Source: Drosophila pseudoobscura (Eukaryota; Arthropoda; Insecta; Diptera; Drosophilidae). From it: a DNA stretch of 64,000 bases. Below the pieces are notes generated by a model, which worked only from the letters and a program-made list of their open reading frames with translations, searched no databases and was not told the DNA's origin. Each line of letters begins with the position of its first letter. Position 1 is the stretch's first letter. The position numbers and the translations under genes are program-made. The stretch is taken from positions 9,734,001 through 9,798,000 of the forward strand of contig NC_046680.1 in the NCBI RefSeq assembly GCF_009870125.1, written 5' to 3'. This document shows positions 51,111 to 63,500 of the stretch, piece by piece.

Positions 51111-52589
51111 AAATGACAACAAAGTTTGAGTAAAAGGACAAAGGCATTCTAAGCAAGAAATGATTCCGCCTGTGCCTGGCTGGGCTTAAGGGAATAATTA
51201 GGCTACCCTGAGGGAAGCGTATGGCAACGAACGGAGGACCGTCGGCAACCAAAGCCAAGGCAAGGCCATCGGGGCTGGGCGATGGGGTTGGACGATGGGG
51301 GCTGGCTAGGAGGATGCACAAGTCGATTTTATTTAATTGTGCACAGCCACAAAATGCACCCCACCCCACCCACTCCAGCCCACCAGAGTCCGGCAGCTCC
51401 CCGCCACCCGCTGTGCGAAACAGTGCAACCAATTCTGGTTTTACGAGCACCAGGCGCCAGATTCCAGGCAGGCAGCTATCGCCAGTGTCAACATGAGCGC
51501 ACCCACATTAAGCGGTTTATCCCAGGCCCACCATTCGACGCCGGCTGTCTCCATCCATGAAATGAGATGACAATGGCTGGAAGAAGGCCAAAACCGTCTG
51601 CACTATAGGCCCTTACATTTTTGATGTCCACGATTTGGCAGGGACCACTCGGACTTGGGGCCCGCTCTTGGCAGGGGTCCCAAAAGCAGTTTGCGCTGTC
51701 CATTCCCTGCGGCAAGAAGTATGCTTAAAGCTGGCCAAAACGTCTCACTGGAACGAGGGGGAAAACGATACGTTTTTCCAGCTTCAATCGAATGCAAATG
51801 AGTGGGGTTCGCGCCTGATTCGCCTCGTGGCATGTTCTGGGTTCACACCTCAGTCAGTCGATTCAATTGAAACGTTCAAAGCTAACAGGCTGCAAAACAG
51901 CCGGAAGCGCAACTCACTGGAGCCATTTTGGGTTTTCCCTCTTTCAGTCTGGGTGTGCCTGCTACTGTGAAAGTTTTCCACGGAAAGAAAAAGAAAACCT
52001 GAAATCCAACAGTATAACAAGCAAGACAGCAGAAAATCATTTGTAAACACTCGGTACTGGGCACGGGGCACGGGGCACGTCAATCGGAGGCAGAGTCAGA
52101 GCCACCAGGCGGCAGGGAAGCCAAAACACAAATCAAAAGATAAACGGTCTGCCAGGAAGACAAAGATGAAAAATTGTGTGCGTGTGTGCGGCCGGGGAGG
52201 AGGCACAAGCGGAGGAGTCGTCGAGTGGTCGACCCAGAGCACCCTGGACACCATGTTGCGTAAATAAAGTGCGAATTTCCAAAAGCTCTGCAGACAAATG
52301 AGCGACCACTCAAGATGACAAGTGACCGTCCATGATCGAAGCCAACAGCAGCTGGAGCTGGACCTCCTCCTCTCACTCGCCCTCCCCCACCCATCTGTTA
52401 GTGTCAAACATATGGACGAGCACTGGAACAGGCGGATTCGGGGGAGGGTGTCCGCCTGAGGGTTATGCCAATGAAGCTCTCGACAAAAACTTTGCAATAT
52501 AAAATACAACAAAGAAATTCCCCAATAGCAAATTGAAAAAAATTCCTTCGAAGCAAAAACTTTGCCATTCCATTCCCGTTGCGTCTTTT
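51111..52589. other. Non-coding interval
   Basis: No supported gene. It is more GC-rich than its surroundings near 51.2-51.7 kb, with several overlapping frames up to 140 codons that show no recognisable protein. Confidence 0.5.
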
Positions 52590-52770
52590 CATACCCTTCC
52601 GAAGGATATTACGATTATCATCAAATTTTTGCTATGCCATGCTGGGATGAAGGGAGCTAAGACCCTAGAGAGTATATATTTCTATTCCTGATGAGAATCG
52701 CCGAGGATATGGCCATGTTCTTCTGACTGTTTCCTCAGGCTGGGGAGACACAGACCCTTGTTTTTTCCAC
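52590..52770. repeat. Probable decayed dispersed repeat
   Basis: CATACCCTTCCGAAGGATATTA followed by GACCCTAGAGAGTATATATT and CCTGATGAGAATCGCCGAGG match in order the pattern of a widespread fly intergenic repeat (ACCCTTGCAGAAGGGTATTA, then CCCTATAAAGTATATATATTC, then TTGATCAGCATCxxxAGCCGAG). It seems related to the segment at 50.88-51.11 kb. The comparison is from memory; no consensus was searched. Confidence 0.5.
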
Positions 52771-54117
52771 ACAAACTAACTTGAAGCCGCTCAGATCGTA
52801 TCACAATATATTTATGTACATGTATGGTCTTTTGTGTTAAAGCCTCGTACTCGTAGCGGCCATAAGGATGATGGATATAGAAGGGTATCTGAAGATATTG
52901 TTCCTTCTCTCCTGCTCTTGTTTTTGATGGGCTGGGGTTGGTGTTGGGTTCAGCCGAAAACTTTGGGCTACGCTTTAAATGTCGATAAAAGTTTTTTGGT
53001 CGCTATGGTAATAATATTTAACTCCTCCTCCCCCGCCACCGACAGTAACAAGTCCTGGGGCGCTGGCTCGCTTAATCTGTTGGATTGCTATTTTCAATAA
53101 TGATTATTAGCCGCATCTAGCACGGAGATGGAATCTGTGCCTACTCTCAAGGGGAGCACGAGTCAGAGCGGACTGTTTATTGAAATATTCAGCATATTTA
53201 GCATGGCCTCCGAGGAGAAAACTTAATTAAATACATTAAAAGCTGATTAATAACAAAATGAAAATCAAACATCAGACTGCCGAAGGGCAAAAATTTTCCT
53301 CATTAATATTAACAACTTCATTTAAGCCTGCAACATCCTCCCCTTCCGCCCCGCCTGTATCCGCCAAAATGTCCACCGTCTGGACCGATTATTTTTGCAA
53401 TTATGCAAAGTAGCTGCTAGTCGGACATTGTTGATGCTGTGGGGGGTCACCACGCTGCCGCGGCCGCTCCCCCCTGCCGACGAAGCGTTCACAAAGTTTG
53501 ATATTAATAAATTTTTAATCAAAAGCCTCGGCCTGGCGTCAACTTGTGTGAAGTGGTTGCGGTCGGGCCACGGCTCTGTGTCCGTATGTCAGGTGGCAGA
53601 CAGCCACACAAACTGGCCCTTCAGGGGGCCTGCACCTTCACTCGCCAAATATTAACCAGTTAAAGGACGGAAGGTCCCTCATCTGAAGTAAGGAATTCAA
53701 TGGGACTTTCATTAGCTCATAGTTGTAAGGGAATACAAAAAATAAATAAATAATGCCGGAGCTCAAGATACTTCAGATTTGACATCTTCTGCTTTGGATC
53801 ACGCCGCATTCATATCTTTTTGATGTCATACGACATTATAATATAGTGAAAACTTGAACCAAAATCAGAACAGTCCAAGGTTAACTGACTTTCATTCAGT
53901 GTGTGCAGAGTACAGAGTACAGAGTACAGACCCTTTTCCTCTCCGGCCGTGCCCCACCCCATCGATGATTCGGGTGGAAGGATGCCCCTCCATTCGTTTC
54001 ACGTTTATTTGCATGAGAAAAGAAATCACGTCGCACACGTGGCCGACACACAAATCTTTGAGGCATGCCTCTGCCGGGGGTACATACCGCTGTACATAAA
54101 CAATATTTCCACCATGC

Positions 54118-54139
54118 ATACATACATATATGTATGTAT
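54118..54139. repeat. 22-bp perfect palindrome
   Basis: ATACATACATA is followed immediately by its reverse complement TATGTATGTAT. A second near-palindrome built on GTATGTACA and TGTACATAC with one base between them follows at about 54141-54160. Confidence 0.9.
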
Positions 54140-54658
54140 CTGTATGTACAATGTACATACTATACTTGTTAGAGAGTGTGTATGTGCCTTTAATGATTTC
54201 CAAATTTTGCGCACCTTTAAACATTCTTCTCGGGTTTCACTTTCCTTCAGATCTTTTGAAGCACGGTTAAGTTGCATGAAGGGTTGTGTGCCCTTTATGG
54301 GGGCTCATCTCCATACCCCCTCCATCCACCTGGCTGCTGTAGTTTTGTGACTAATTGATTGAGGAGTGCCGAAAGTGGTATGCCACACCCTGACACCGTC
54401 TCACAGCCCCACTCTCGACTGTAGGATGCAAGCTGCAACGGCAGCAGCATGCATAATGCAAGGAGGCGGAGATGAGTGCCGAGTGTTGCAGCTGCTGCAT
54501 TACCTGCAACACGGCGGCAAGTGGCATCCAACAGGGGCCCAGGGGGCCTGGGGGCCCGGGGAAGTAGTAGTCTGTGCAAAAAGCATGTCAAGCTCTGTGG
54601 CACATATAAAATTTATGCGAACCTCGCAAATGTTGTGGCGGAGTGGGCTGACTACTGC

Positions 54659-54680
54659 ATACACACACACACACACACAC
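54659..54680. repeat. (CA)n microsatellite
   Basis: Eleven AC units followed by GAAAAAGGG. Confidence 0.9.
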
Positions 54681-56626
54681 GAAAAAGGGACACACGCACA
54701 AGGCTCATAAATTTTTATTGTGTGGTAAAGATGTCCCCCCGCTCCACCATTCGCATCATCACTAGACTGGTTCGTAGGGGAGTCTGGCCCAAGGCCCGAG
54801 TAAACAACAATCCATAGCACAGTTTCGGGCTCGTCAATAGCATACGAAGGATCCTGGATACGGGGTACCGGATTAAGAGTGAGCTGGGTAATGGGGGATG
54901 GGGGGGATGGATACACACAAAGTAATGAAGCAAAGTGCCTTCGCACGCCATTCAGCGCGAAATCAACTGGTCCTTGAGTCCCTCCCAGTCCCGGAGTCCA
55001 GATTGCAGTTGTTGTTTCTGTTGCTGTTGCCGTTGCTGGTGCGACTGGCAAATAAATTCATTTCACTGTCTGGAAACGTCGGGCTTCGCATCGGCGGCTG
55101 ACGTATGGACAGCGAGGACTACGTCGACGGATGCCTTGGCCTAGAGTTGGTGGTGCAGGAAGTGTTATTTAAATGCAGGATATTGTATGAGGAAATTTAT
55201 TATCATTCCGCCCTGACATTAAAGAAAATATAGAGATATACGCATGCTCGTATTCGCCTGGCACGTGGATGTATGCTGGTAGACAACGCTGCTCAAAAGT
55301 AATTAAAAGCCAACAATTCCGGACCATATATTTTATTACGGGACAAACAGCCCTCTCCGCTCTCCACTTGCCACAGCTCCGCATTCATTCTCTGCCACAT
55401 CGGCTTAAAATTTATTAATTGCCCCAATAATCAAGCAATTAGTTATTTTCGGGCAAAGCTCAGATATTTTTCGAGATATTTACTCGAATTAGAATTCCCC
55501 AATTTTCCAAATTGGCAATATTTGTTTACAGCTTTTACACGCTCTTTCCGTTTTGCGCGTTCCACACTTTTGGGATTCAAAAACCCGTAAAAGCGCAACT
55601 ATTTTAATCTTCGCTTTTCCAAAGGTCTGGCTAGAAATGTACCCTGACCCCAGTCATAGGTGTTCCTCAGTACTCCCTCAAGCAGCCATTGGGAGGGCGT
55701 GTAACATGTATACAAAAATTGTTGGCTGAAAGGGAATTTATTTTTCAGCTTACTCGTGCACAATGTTTATATTTGAATGTCATTCATTGTTATGCAGGAT
55801 GACATGCGAATGTCAGAGGAATTACTGTTTTTAATTTCTAGTGGAAAAAGTTGAAAAAGCGGAAAAAATTGGCGAAAAGTAATATGAATAAAATTAGTTT
55901 TCTATTATTTGTATAGCAAATCCCTTTGACAGAGTATCCCCGGTTTCGACTAGCCCGCATTTCCGACTTTCATGTTGTTGGTTTTTACTTTTTCGAGGAT
56001 AAAAAATGCATTGGAAGTTATCTATTTCACGCCAGCGTTTTCAAATACACTGGAGTTTAAATATTTTTACATTTCAAATTCCTCTTTTATTCGGATTGGA
56101 TGTGGAAGGCGGGAAAGTTTACAGGCGGTACAGTTTTGTTTCTCTGGTGAAAGCTGCGGTCTGAATAATTGAACAAAACCTGCAGGCAATTGAATATTAA
56201 TGAGCAATTAGAGAAGAGTCCTCGACAAATACTAATAGCTGTGTCCAGGCTAATTGCAATTCGAATTCCCAGAGCTGCGTATGGCTAATATTTATGGTAC
56301 CCTCAGAGCTGAGCCATAAACTATTTAGAATGGAGGCAGAGAAGGAGAGAAGGTGCCGACACAGACTCAGGCGATATAAATTATTTGCAGTAGACTGATT
56401 GGAGAACCCATTGCCAGCCAGCTCTACCGACTGCAATGGCAGTGCGAGCAGTATCGTAAAAAGAGAGGGGATCCAAACTGAGAAGGCAAAGTGGAAAATG
56501 GGAAACAAAACAGGCAGGCAATGGAGCTGATGCTGTATACATAACAGCTGCAACCGCAAGCGGGAAGTGCGAGTGGCAGTGTGGGACTGTGCCATGAGAC
56601 ATGGAGCATGGACAGGCCGCATGAAG

Positions 56627-56682
56627 GCTGGTTGGCTGGCTGGCAGGCTGGCTGGCAGGCTGGCAGGCTGGCTGGCTGGCTT
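56627..56682. repeat. GGCTGGCA / GGCT minisatellite
   Basis: About 14 GGCT, GGCA or GGTT tetranucleotides in tandem. Read on the minus strand it encodes a Ser-Gln-Pro-Ala repeat that explains the long minus-strand frames around 56.2-56.9 kb. Confidence 0.9.
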
Positions 56683-56960
56683 GCTGAAAGGCCGTCCAGG
56701 ACGTGGAAACAAGGCGCAAACACTCGACTGCAAAGATAGAGAAAAATGGCGCATGAAATGAAGCGGAAGTGGGGCAAAAAGGAACCGACAACAACTCATA
56801 CAGAACCGGGGCACAGACGGAGTGCGGGTCGGGGGAACGGGCGAGTGTCTCCACCCAGCCAGCCACTTACAGAGCTGAACTAATATGTACATTAGTTTCT
56901 TCAGAATGCATGTGAACCAACTGATAAATGTCTGTTCATGTCTGAATCTCTATAGATCTA

Positions 56961-56985
56961 TGTGTGTGTGTGTGTGTGTGTGTGT
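56961..56985. repeat. (GT)n microsatellite
   Basis: About 12 TG units ending in TAGTCCGTG. Confidence 0.9.
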
Positions 56986-57630
56986 AGTCCGTGTGTGCGG
57001 TGAATCAAATCGAGCGTCGCATGAAAAATTTATGTCATTTATTTTACTTTATTTTATTTTATTGTATTCCATTTCATTCACTTGCGCTACCATACCCCCC
57101 TCCCCCCATTTCGAACAGCAAACATCTGGCATTGGCAGAGGCAGAGGCAAACAATGTGACATCGCTTTGGCCTGCATTCGGAAAACTGCATTTTTATAGG
57201 CCACACACACACACGCACACAGAAACACGAGCACCCAAATAGGCACACTCATATGGCGTGCATAACAATTGTGTGTCCTTTGGCATCAGAGGGAGAGATT
57301 GACAAGTTCTTTGGCAACCGCCGTAGAGATTTGAGCTCGGAGAATGTGTCCAAAAATGCGTCGGTTTATTCTGTCAGTCATAGAATACCGACAAGTATTA
57401 AACACGTACCTCCATCGATGGAGAACGTTTCGTTCTGCCCTCGCGTTTCTGCTATTCACTTGATTTATGACTCGGCAAAGGGCAAACAAGAACGAAAAGT
57501 AAAGAGTAGAGTGCGCCTGGTAACTATTTATCCCTGGCAGAAGGCGGCAAGAAAGGCAAGGCAAGGCAGCCACAACTATTGCATAGATAGGCAATTTTCG
57601 TAATTGCTGCGATGCGGATATGAATAGGAC

Positions 57631-57678
57631 AGGGAGGGGGTAAAGGGAAGGGGTAGGGGAAGGGGAAGGGGAAGGGGC
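57631..57678 (+). repeat. G-run block with quadruplex potential
   Basis: Eight runs of three to five guanines separated by one to four bases (units AAGGGG and TAGGGG) on the plus strand. This more than satisfies the usual four-run quadruplex pattern. Confidence 0.85.
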
Positions 57679-59400
57679 CCCGAGCAGAGTGCGGTGAACC
57701 AAAGTTGATTTATAGCCCGGTGTGTACTGGTCGGCTGCTTCAAAGGACACACTGCATAAATATGCGATAAGCCCACCTCCCGACCATAAAAAGCGAGGGA
57801 CACGCTCGCACACAGGCATAGACAGACTCACACAGATGCAGTTGGCATACACTTGCATAATGTATGCGGCAGGCGAGGGCTGGACAAACCGCAACAAGTG
57901 CACTCAGCGAATAAGGTGGAAGACTGGGCCAGAGAACCTTCCACGATAGTCAGGTGTATCTCTGTACCTCTGTGTGTGTGTGTGCATTTAAGCGACATGT
58001 GTCGTCTTCACACTCAAATGCACTTCAAACGAGCCACGCTCACGTATCCCCACATGAACAGCCATTGGTGCCCTCCCCTGAACACTCACGGCTGGCATAA
58101 ACTTCCGTATTAAATCGACTTTGAACTTGAAAATGTTAGTTACATGGTCACTCACAGACACGGACACAGACACAGGCAGCACACAAGCATAAGCGTGCAC
58201 GATAGTGGCATTTGAAGGTTATTGTGCGGCGGTGTGGTTGCACCTAATAATTTCGAGGCACGGCATGCGAACCGGTTGCCATTTCTAAACACCCCCGCCT
58301 TGAGCTGTGGTGAGTCTTTTATGCACTTGTCCGAATTCCATTTCGGTTCGCATGAAAGTAATGCAAGTCCTCATTACACTAAGAGATGGCAACCGAAGGG
58401 GACAAGGACTGGCATTCATCCACTCGTAGATATGTATAACTGACAAAAGCTAATCCAAGTGCCTGCTAATCAAGTGGTGGTGCAGTTGGAGTGCAGGGCT
58501 AAGCAGGGGTAAGCCGCATACAGGGGAAAGCCCTACAAGTCGTCTTTGTGGCATTGTCTATCAGACTCGACTCGACTCGACTCTGCCGCAGCCCAGCGCA
58601 GCATGTAAGGGAAGCATTTTAATGAGCTATGCCTTCAGTCATTATACTGGCTTTTCAGTTTCTGTTTCTGCTCTGTTATGTTAAGTTTTCCCAGGGCTCT
58701 CGGGAGAGCTCACTTGGCATTTTAAGCTGTGTAATTAGCAGTTCATGCATTAGGTTGCTGTGCAGCAACTTGTAAACAAATTCAATTGGAGACGAGATAC
58801 GAAAAAATAAAACACCAGCAAGTCGCAGAGGCCAGACTCTTTTGGGTGAATATGGAAGAGATTAATATTGAAAAGTCGCAAAAAAAAGGTGGCTTCACTA
58901 ACCAAATGCTACCTCTGTTTTCACCAAGATGCCCATCATCCACATATGATGCATAGTCTGGGGGGTCGTCATGGCCAAGCCAAATCTATCGCCATGTTGG
59001 CCAAATCCCCCGTTTTGGCCTAGAGTGTGTTCGGAGACTATAAACTCAGCTGGCATTAAATATGCAACATTCTCGCTCGGGGTTTTATGGCGCCGCAATG
59101 TATACTATGCAAACGCACATGTATGCGTACTCGAAGTACGTGTGTGTGTGTGCGTATGCATGTAGTTCCATACGATGACACTTTACCAGGAGCTTGACAG
59201 TTCCCTCGCCTCGCTCTTGGGGTATTTTCTTTCGTTTGCTTTCATTTTTATGCGTTTTAAATTTATTTTGCTGAAAGGCAGAGCAAGTACGAGACGAAAG
59301 CAGCCTCTGGCAATGGCGCCCGTCGCACGCACGCAGAACTTCCGCCCCGCACATGTGGCAGAGTGTGTGTGTGTGTGGCAGGCAGGCAGGACTGGCAGAG

Positions 59401-59421
59401 GAGAGAGAGAGAGAGAGAGAG
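59401..59421. repeat. (GA)n tract upstream of 5-HT1A
   Basis: Ten and a half GA units, 400 bp upstream of the probable 5-HT1A leader exon. It contains multiple GAGAG elements. Confidence 0.9.
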
Positions 59422-59817
59422 GGGGAAACGAAAACAACGCTTTGCTTGCCTGCCAGTCTCCATTTTTATTTATCGTGCCAAGTGATTCTGTGTAATTGCA
59501 GAAATTGCGTTAAATTATTTAACAAGCGGAGGGGCTGACGGATGGAGCTGGGCGGCGGGGTAGGGGTAAGGGTAAGAGAAGGAGAGGCAGCAGCAACATT
59601 TCAAATTCATTTACACTTTACGCACAAAGCAAAGAGGAAATTGAATTCAATAAATTTTGTAGCCAAAAATGCCACAGACGTACAGGAAATTATTTTCCAC
59701 CAAAAACAGGAGAATAAACAAAACCGAGAAACGAATGAAAATTGAATTTCTATTTATAAATACATATTAGTTATCGGCCGGTGGGGAATTTATTGTCTAA
59801 TTCAATTTTTATTGCAG

Positions 59818-60570
59818 TTTCAGGTTCGCCCGAAATGCCGCTGAACGAGGTGCCGCTCTGGGACGACCAAACGACCGACGACAATTGGTTATGCGGAAGC
59901 CGGATGTGAAATTTACTTCAAGGATATGAAAATAGCACATCAAATGGCCCATAAACACACACGAAACCAAACGGAAGAGCTTAAATAAACCATACAACAA
60001 CACAGCCGAAAAAAGAGAGTACAAAAACAACAGCAAAACAAAAGCAACACTGCCGGAACAACAGCAACAATAGCCACACAACAGCAACAGCAGCATCAAA
60101 TCAGTAAGAGGAAGTCGAAACAGAACAGAACAGAACAGAAAGAAAAGAACAGAACAGAGGGAAAGAAAAGCGAAAGCGAAAGCCAAAAGCCAAAATTGTA
60201 AATGCTCCGTGTAAACACTTGAAAGCTCGTTAGGATAATACATCCTGTGCCTGCCACCACACACACGCACACAAATAAACGAGAAAGGGACATCGGTAGA
60301 GGGCACAAAGGGCATCTCCTTGTGTCACCATGCGCCGCCAACAGTGTCTGAGTAGCCGCCATCAGGACAAGCAGCAGCACCTCAGCCAGTACTACCAGCA
60401 CAGCCACAGCTGCACCCACACTCACAGAGCCACACAGCAGGTACAGGACGAGTGCCCTTTTCAGGCCATTGCCATTGCATAGTCGCGCTTCCGTTTCCGT
60501 CTGCTCACTCGCTTGCCTCATTTCCGCTGCGGCTGCAATTAAGCGAACAACCCCGAAAAGTATCAGCAAA
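59818..60570 (+). other. Probable 5' UTR of 5-HT1A
   Basis: A strong acceptor (ttttattgcag) ends at 59817. What follows is CA- and A-rich leader-like DNA up to the receptor ATG at 60571. A consensus donor GTAAGA at 60102 raises the alternative that the first leader exon ends at 60101 and is spliced to a site nearer the ATG. A short upstream ORF begins 17 bp after the acceptor. The exact leader structure cannot be fixed from sequence alone. Confidence 0.5.
59835..59909 (+). other. Upstream ORF in the 5-HT1A leader, 24 codons
   Basis: ATG at 59835-59837 runs to TGA at 59907-59909 and encodes an acidic 24-residue peptide (containing LWDDQTTDDNW). If the leader begins at the 59817 acceptor, this is the first ATG of that exon and could lower initiation at the receptor start. 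No homology is known to me. Confidence 0.4.
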
Positions 60571-63500
60571 ATGGCGCGCGAGACCAAATTTAACGGTGGG
60601 TTATCACGAGAATCTCCTCCAGCTTCAGCATCCTTTAAATTTCCCTCTACATCTCTCTGTATATTTCAGATGCACTCGACTACATTTACATAGCCAATAC
60701 CATGAATGATAACGCCTATCTCATAGCGGAGCCCCAGCCCGATCTCCCCGATGACGACCACGACAAGGACGATGATGAGGAGGAGCAAGAGGCAGAGGAT
60801 ACGAACAATAACAAGCAGAGAAAGCATTACTATGGCTCTGGGCCTGAAAAGAGAAAACATTTCCGGAGCTCCCTAGCGCTGAGTGCAACTACCACCGACC
60901 CTACCACCGGCCCTACCTCACCCCTGACCACAGCCGCCCTAGCCGCAGCTGCAGCGAGTGCCTCAGTGGCCGCCGCAGCAGCCAGGATCACAGCCAAGGC
61001 TGCCCACCGAGCTCTGACCACCGCAGGAGGATCGAGCAATGGCAAAGAGGTGGCGTTGGCGACGGCGACAGCGACAGCGACGGCGACGACGCTCCAGCTT
61101 ATCGATCTGGACAACAATTATACGAATGTGGCCGTGGGCCTGGGGGCGATGCTGCTCAATGACACACTGCTTCTGGAGGGCAGCAACAACGACTCAATGC
61201 TGGGCATCTTCGGTGACATGGGGAATCGGAGCGGGCAACTGGATATGGTCAATGGCAGTGCGGGGAGCAATGTGACGACCAGCGAAGTGGCAGAAGATGA
61301 TTTCACGCATCTGCTGCGGATGGCAGTAACCTCGGTGCTGCTTGGCCTGATGATACTGGTCACCATCATTGGTGAGTACCCGGAGGAGTCTGGCGTTCTC
61401 CTCAAGCCGAAGCCCAAACATAGACATAATTATTTCAGTCTCAGTCGTGGTCTCCGTCCCAGGCCCACCCCAAATAAATTCCTCGAATGCCAGTCTCAGG
61501 CACGCGCCGGGGCCTGTGACTGGGCCCCCTTAAAATCCGTGGGGACTAAGGCAAACAATTCAATAAGGAGGCAGCCGACTTGATTGCGGGGAGGCACAAG
61601 CAGATGGACAGGGCAACGGAAGCCAGGAGCACTCGGCACTGAGAGGAGCCTTGGCTTCAGTTGTAGATAATAAAATACGCGTAACTGATATTTATGATAC
61701 TGGCAGAGCATTTTATATTATTTATTATTGTTGTTATAATGGCTCAGAGCAGAAGCGGCAGAAGCGGCAGCAGCAGCAGCAGAGGCATCAGCTCAGTCTC
61801 AGTTATTAATAAGGCGGCTCAATGAGGGGAGAATGATAGGATAGCCAGGGAATGAGAATTGGGTTGGTGGATGGCGCATGGCGAATGGCGGATGCTTTTG
61901 TTGCCGGCTACATTCATTACACGCATTTAGCCATAAATCCGAAGGCAAACAAACAGACAGAAGGAGGGAGGCTTCCATCAAGGCAAGGACACGCCGCATT
62001 AAAGTTGACAGTCAATCAATCAATCAATCACAGCTCCCGCCCCCCGCCCCACCAAACATTTCCATGAGCGAAACTTTATGTTCACATTGTAAAATCGAAA
62101 GAAATGTACAACAAAAAATCAAACAGATACAAATTCAAACGGCGAACGGCAAACGGCGAACGGAAGTGGAGGTAACAGAGAGACACAAGAGCTTTCAGCT
62201 AAAATTGATTTCATTAATTTAAGTAGATTTCATGTCGTTTCATTTAAAACGGCGACACAGAAGTCGAGAGGAAAGCAAAAGTAACGAGCGCTGGAAAGTG
62301 TGCTGCGATGCGACTTCGTCCTCCCGGAGGCCATTTACTTGATTCGCATTCGCATTCGCCTCGCATTTGTTTCTCCATTGCGATCTTCGTCTAATTTTTG
62401 TTTATTTAGTTCGGTCTCTTGTTCCTTCCCCCCACTTCCTGTCGTACTCTCGCCCTTTTCTCGTTTTCTCGTTTTGTCGTTGCATAGTTTTCCTTTTTTC
62501 CTTCTTTTCGCTCGACTCACTTTTGAACTTTTGCAGGTTTTGTCTCCGTCTCGAGCATTTAGCATTTAAAAAGAAAATGCTAATGAGTTTTAATGCTAAT
62601 TTTAGCCAGATTGCTTGTCGGTTTCGGTCACTCCACACCGCACTCCAAGCAAAAAAAACGTTGAAAACAGCAGACCAAAGTCGCATAATGGCGGGGGGTT
62701 GCCCGAAGACTTTTAATGCGTCAAACGGCTGTCGTCTGTTGTGGAATCCGCCCTCGCCTGCACTGGACTCACACATGCAAACACACCTGGCAGGCATGAG
62801 GCTTGTGTGCTTGCCTCTACTTTGACACTCAAGTATCTAATTGCATGTGTCTTGGCCATGTCTGTCCGTGTCCATGTCCGCATCCGAGTATGTCTCCAGG
62901 CGGCATCTGTCCGTGGCGTGGCGTGTGTGTGTGGTGGCACTCTGCCGGCGGCTGTCGGCGAATTCAATGCCACAAATTGCATGTCTCGCACCTCCACAGT
63001 GCCACACTGAAGGCTGCTTACAGTGCTTTCTTTTGCACCTTCAAGTGGGCCACAAGTAGTCGTGACAGCCAGTGGTGAAACAGGAAAAAAAACGAAGAAG
63101 AACCCAACTGGCAGACATCAAAGGTTGTCTTGTCTTCGGCCCCAGTCGCTCTCCCAACAGCCTCTCACTCTTACTCTCTCTCTCTCCCCCTCAAGTGGCT
63201 CTGTGATGGGGGTCTGGGGCTTTTGGCAAAGTTTACGACAGCGCGATTAGCTCATGTCGTTTATTTTGGCTTTTGTGAACTTTGTCTTTGTCTGCCAGCA
63301 GCTCAAGTGCAACCGAGGGGGCGGAGGCAGGGGGCCAGCGGCGGACAGACTGCATTGGAATTGTAGCAGTGCAATGCTGGGAGACAAGTTTAATAAGATT
63401 CTCATTTCATTTGGGCCGCGGCCTTCGGTGTCTCACTCAAAGAAGTTTGCCAATTTTCGAAAAACTTTATCTGTTCCGTTGCGGTTTTCGGTTTTTAGGG

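Larger units (their letters stand above)
52771..59817. other. Non-coding interval upstream of 5-HT1A
   Basis: No gene is supported. It carries a 22-bp perfect palindrome at 54118-54139, CA/GT tracts at 54659-54680 and 56961-56985, a TGGC array at 56627-56682, a G-run block at 57631-57678 and a GA tract at 59401-59421. The interval most likely contains intron and enhancer sequence of 5-HT1A. Confidence 0.5.

Noticed and set aside
56197..56892. 231-codon minus-strand frame
   Set aside because: Its core is a Ser-Gln-Pro-Ala run from the TGGC minisatellite; the rest has no recognisable domain.
59809..60587. Long Leu/Val/Phe-rich minus-strand frames
   Set aside because: They are the antisense of the CAA/CAG-rich 5-HT1A leader, which always reads as hydrophobic on the other strand.
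61372..61583. Read-through of 5-HT1A exon 2 into the intron
   Set aside because: The gtgagt donor and the perfect continuation of helix 1 in exon 3 show that this is intron.
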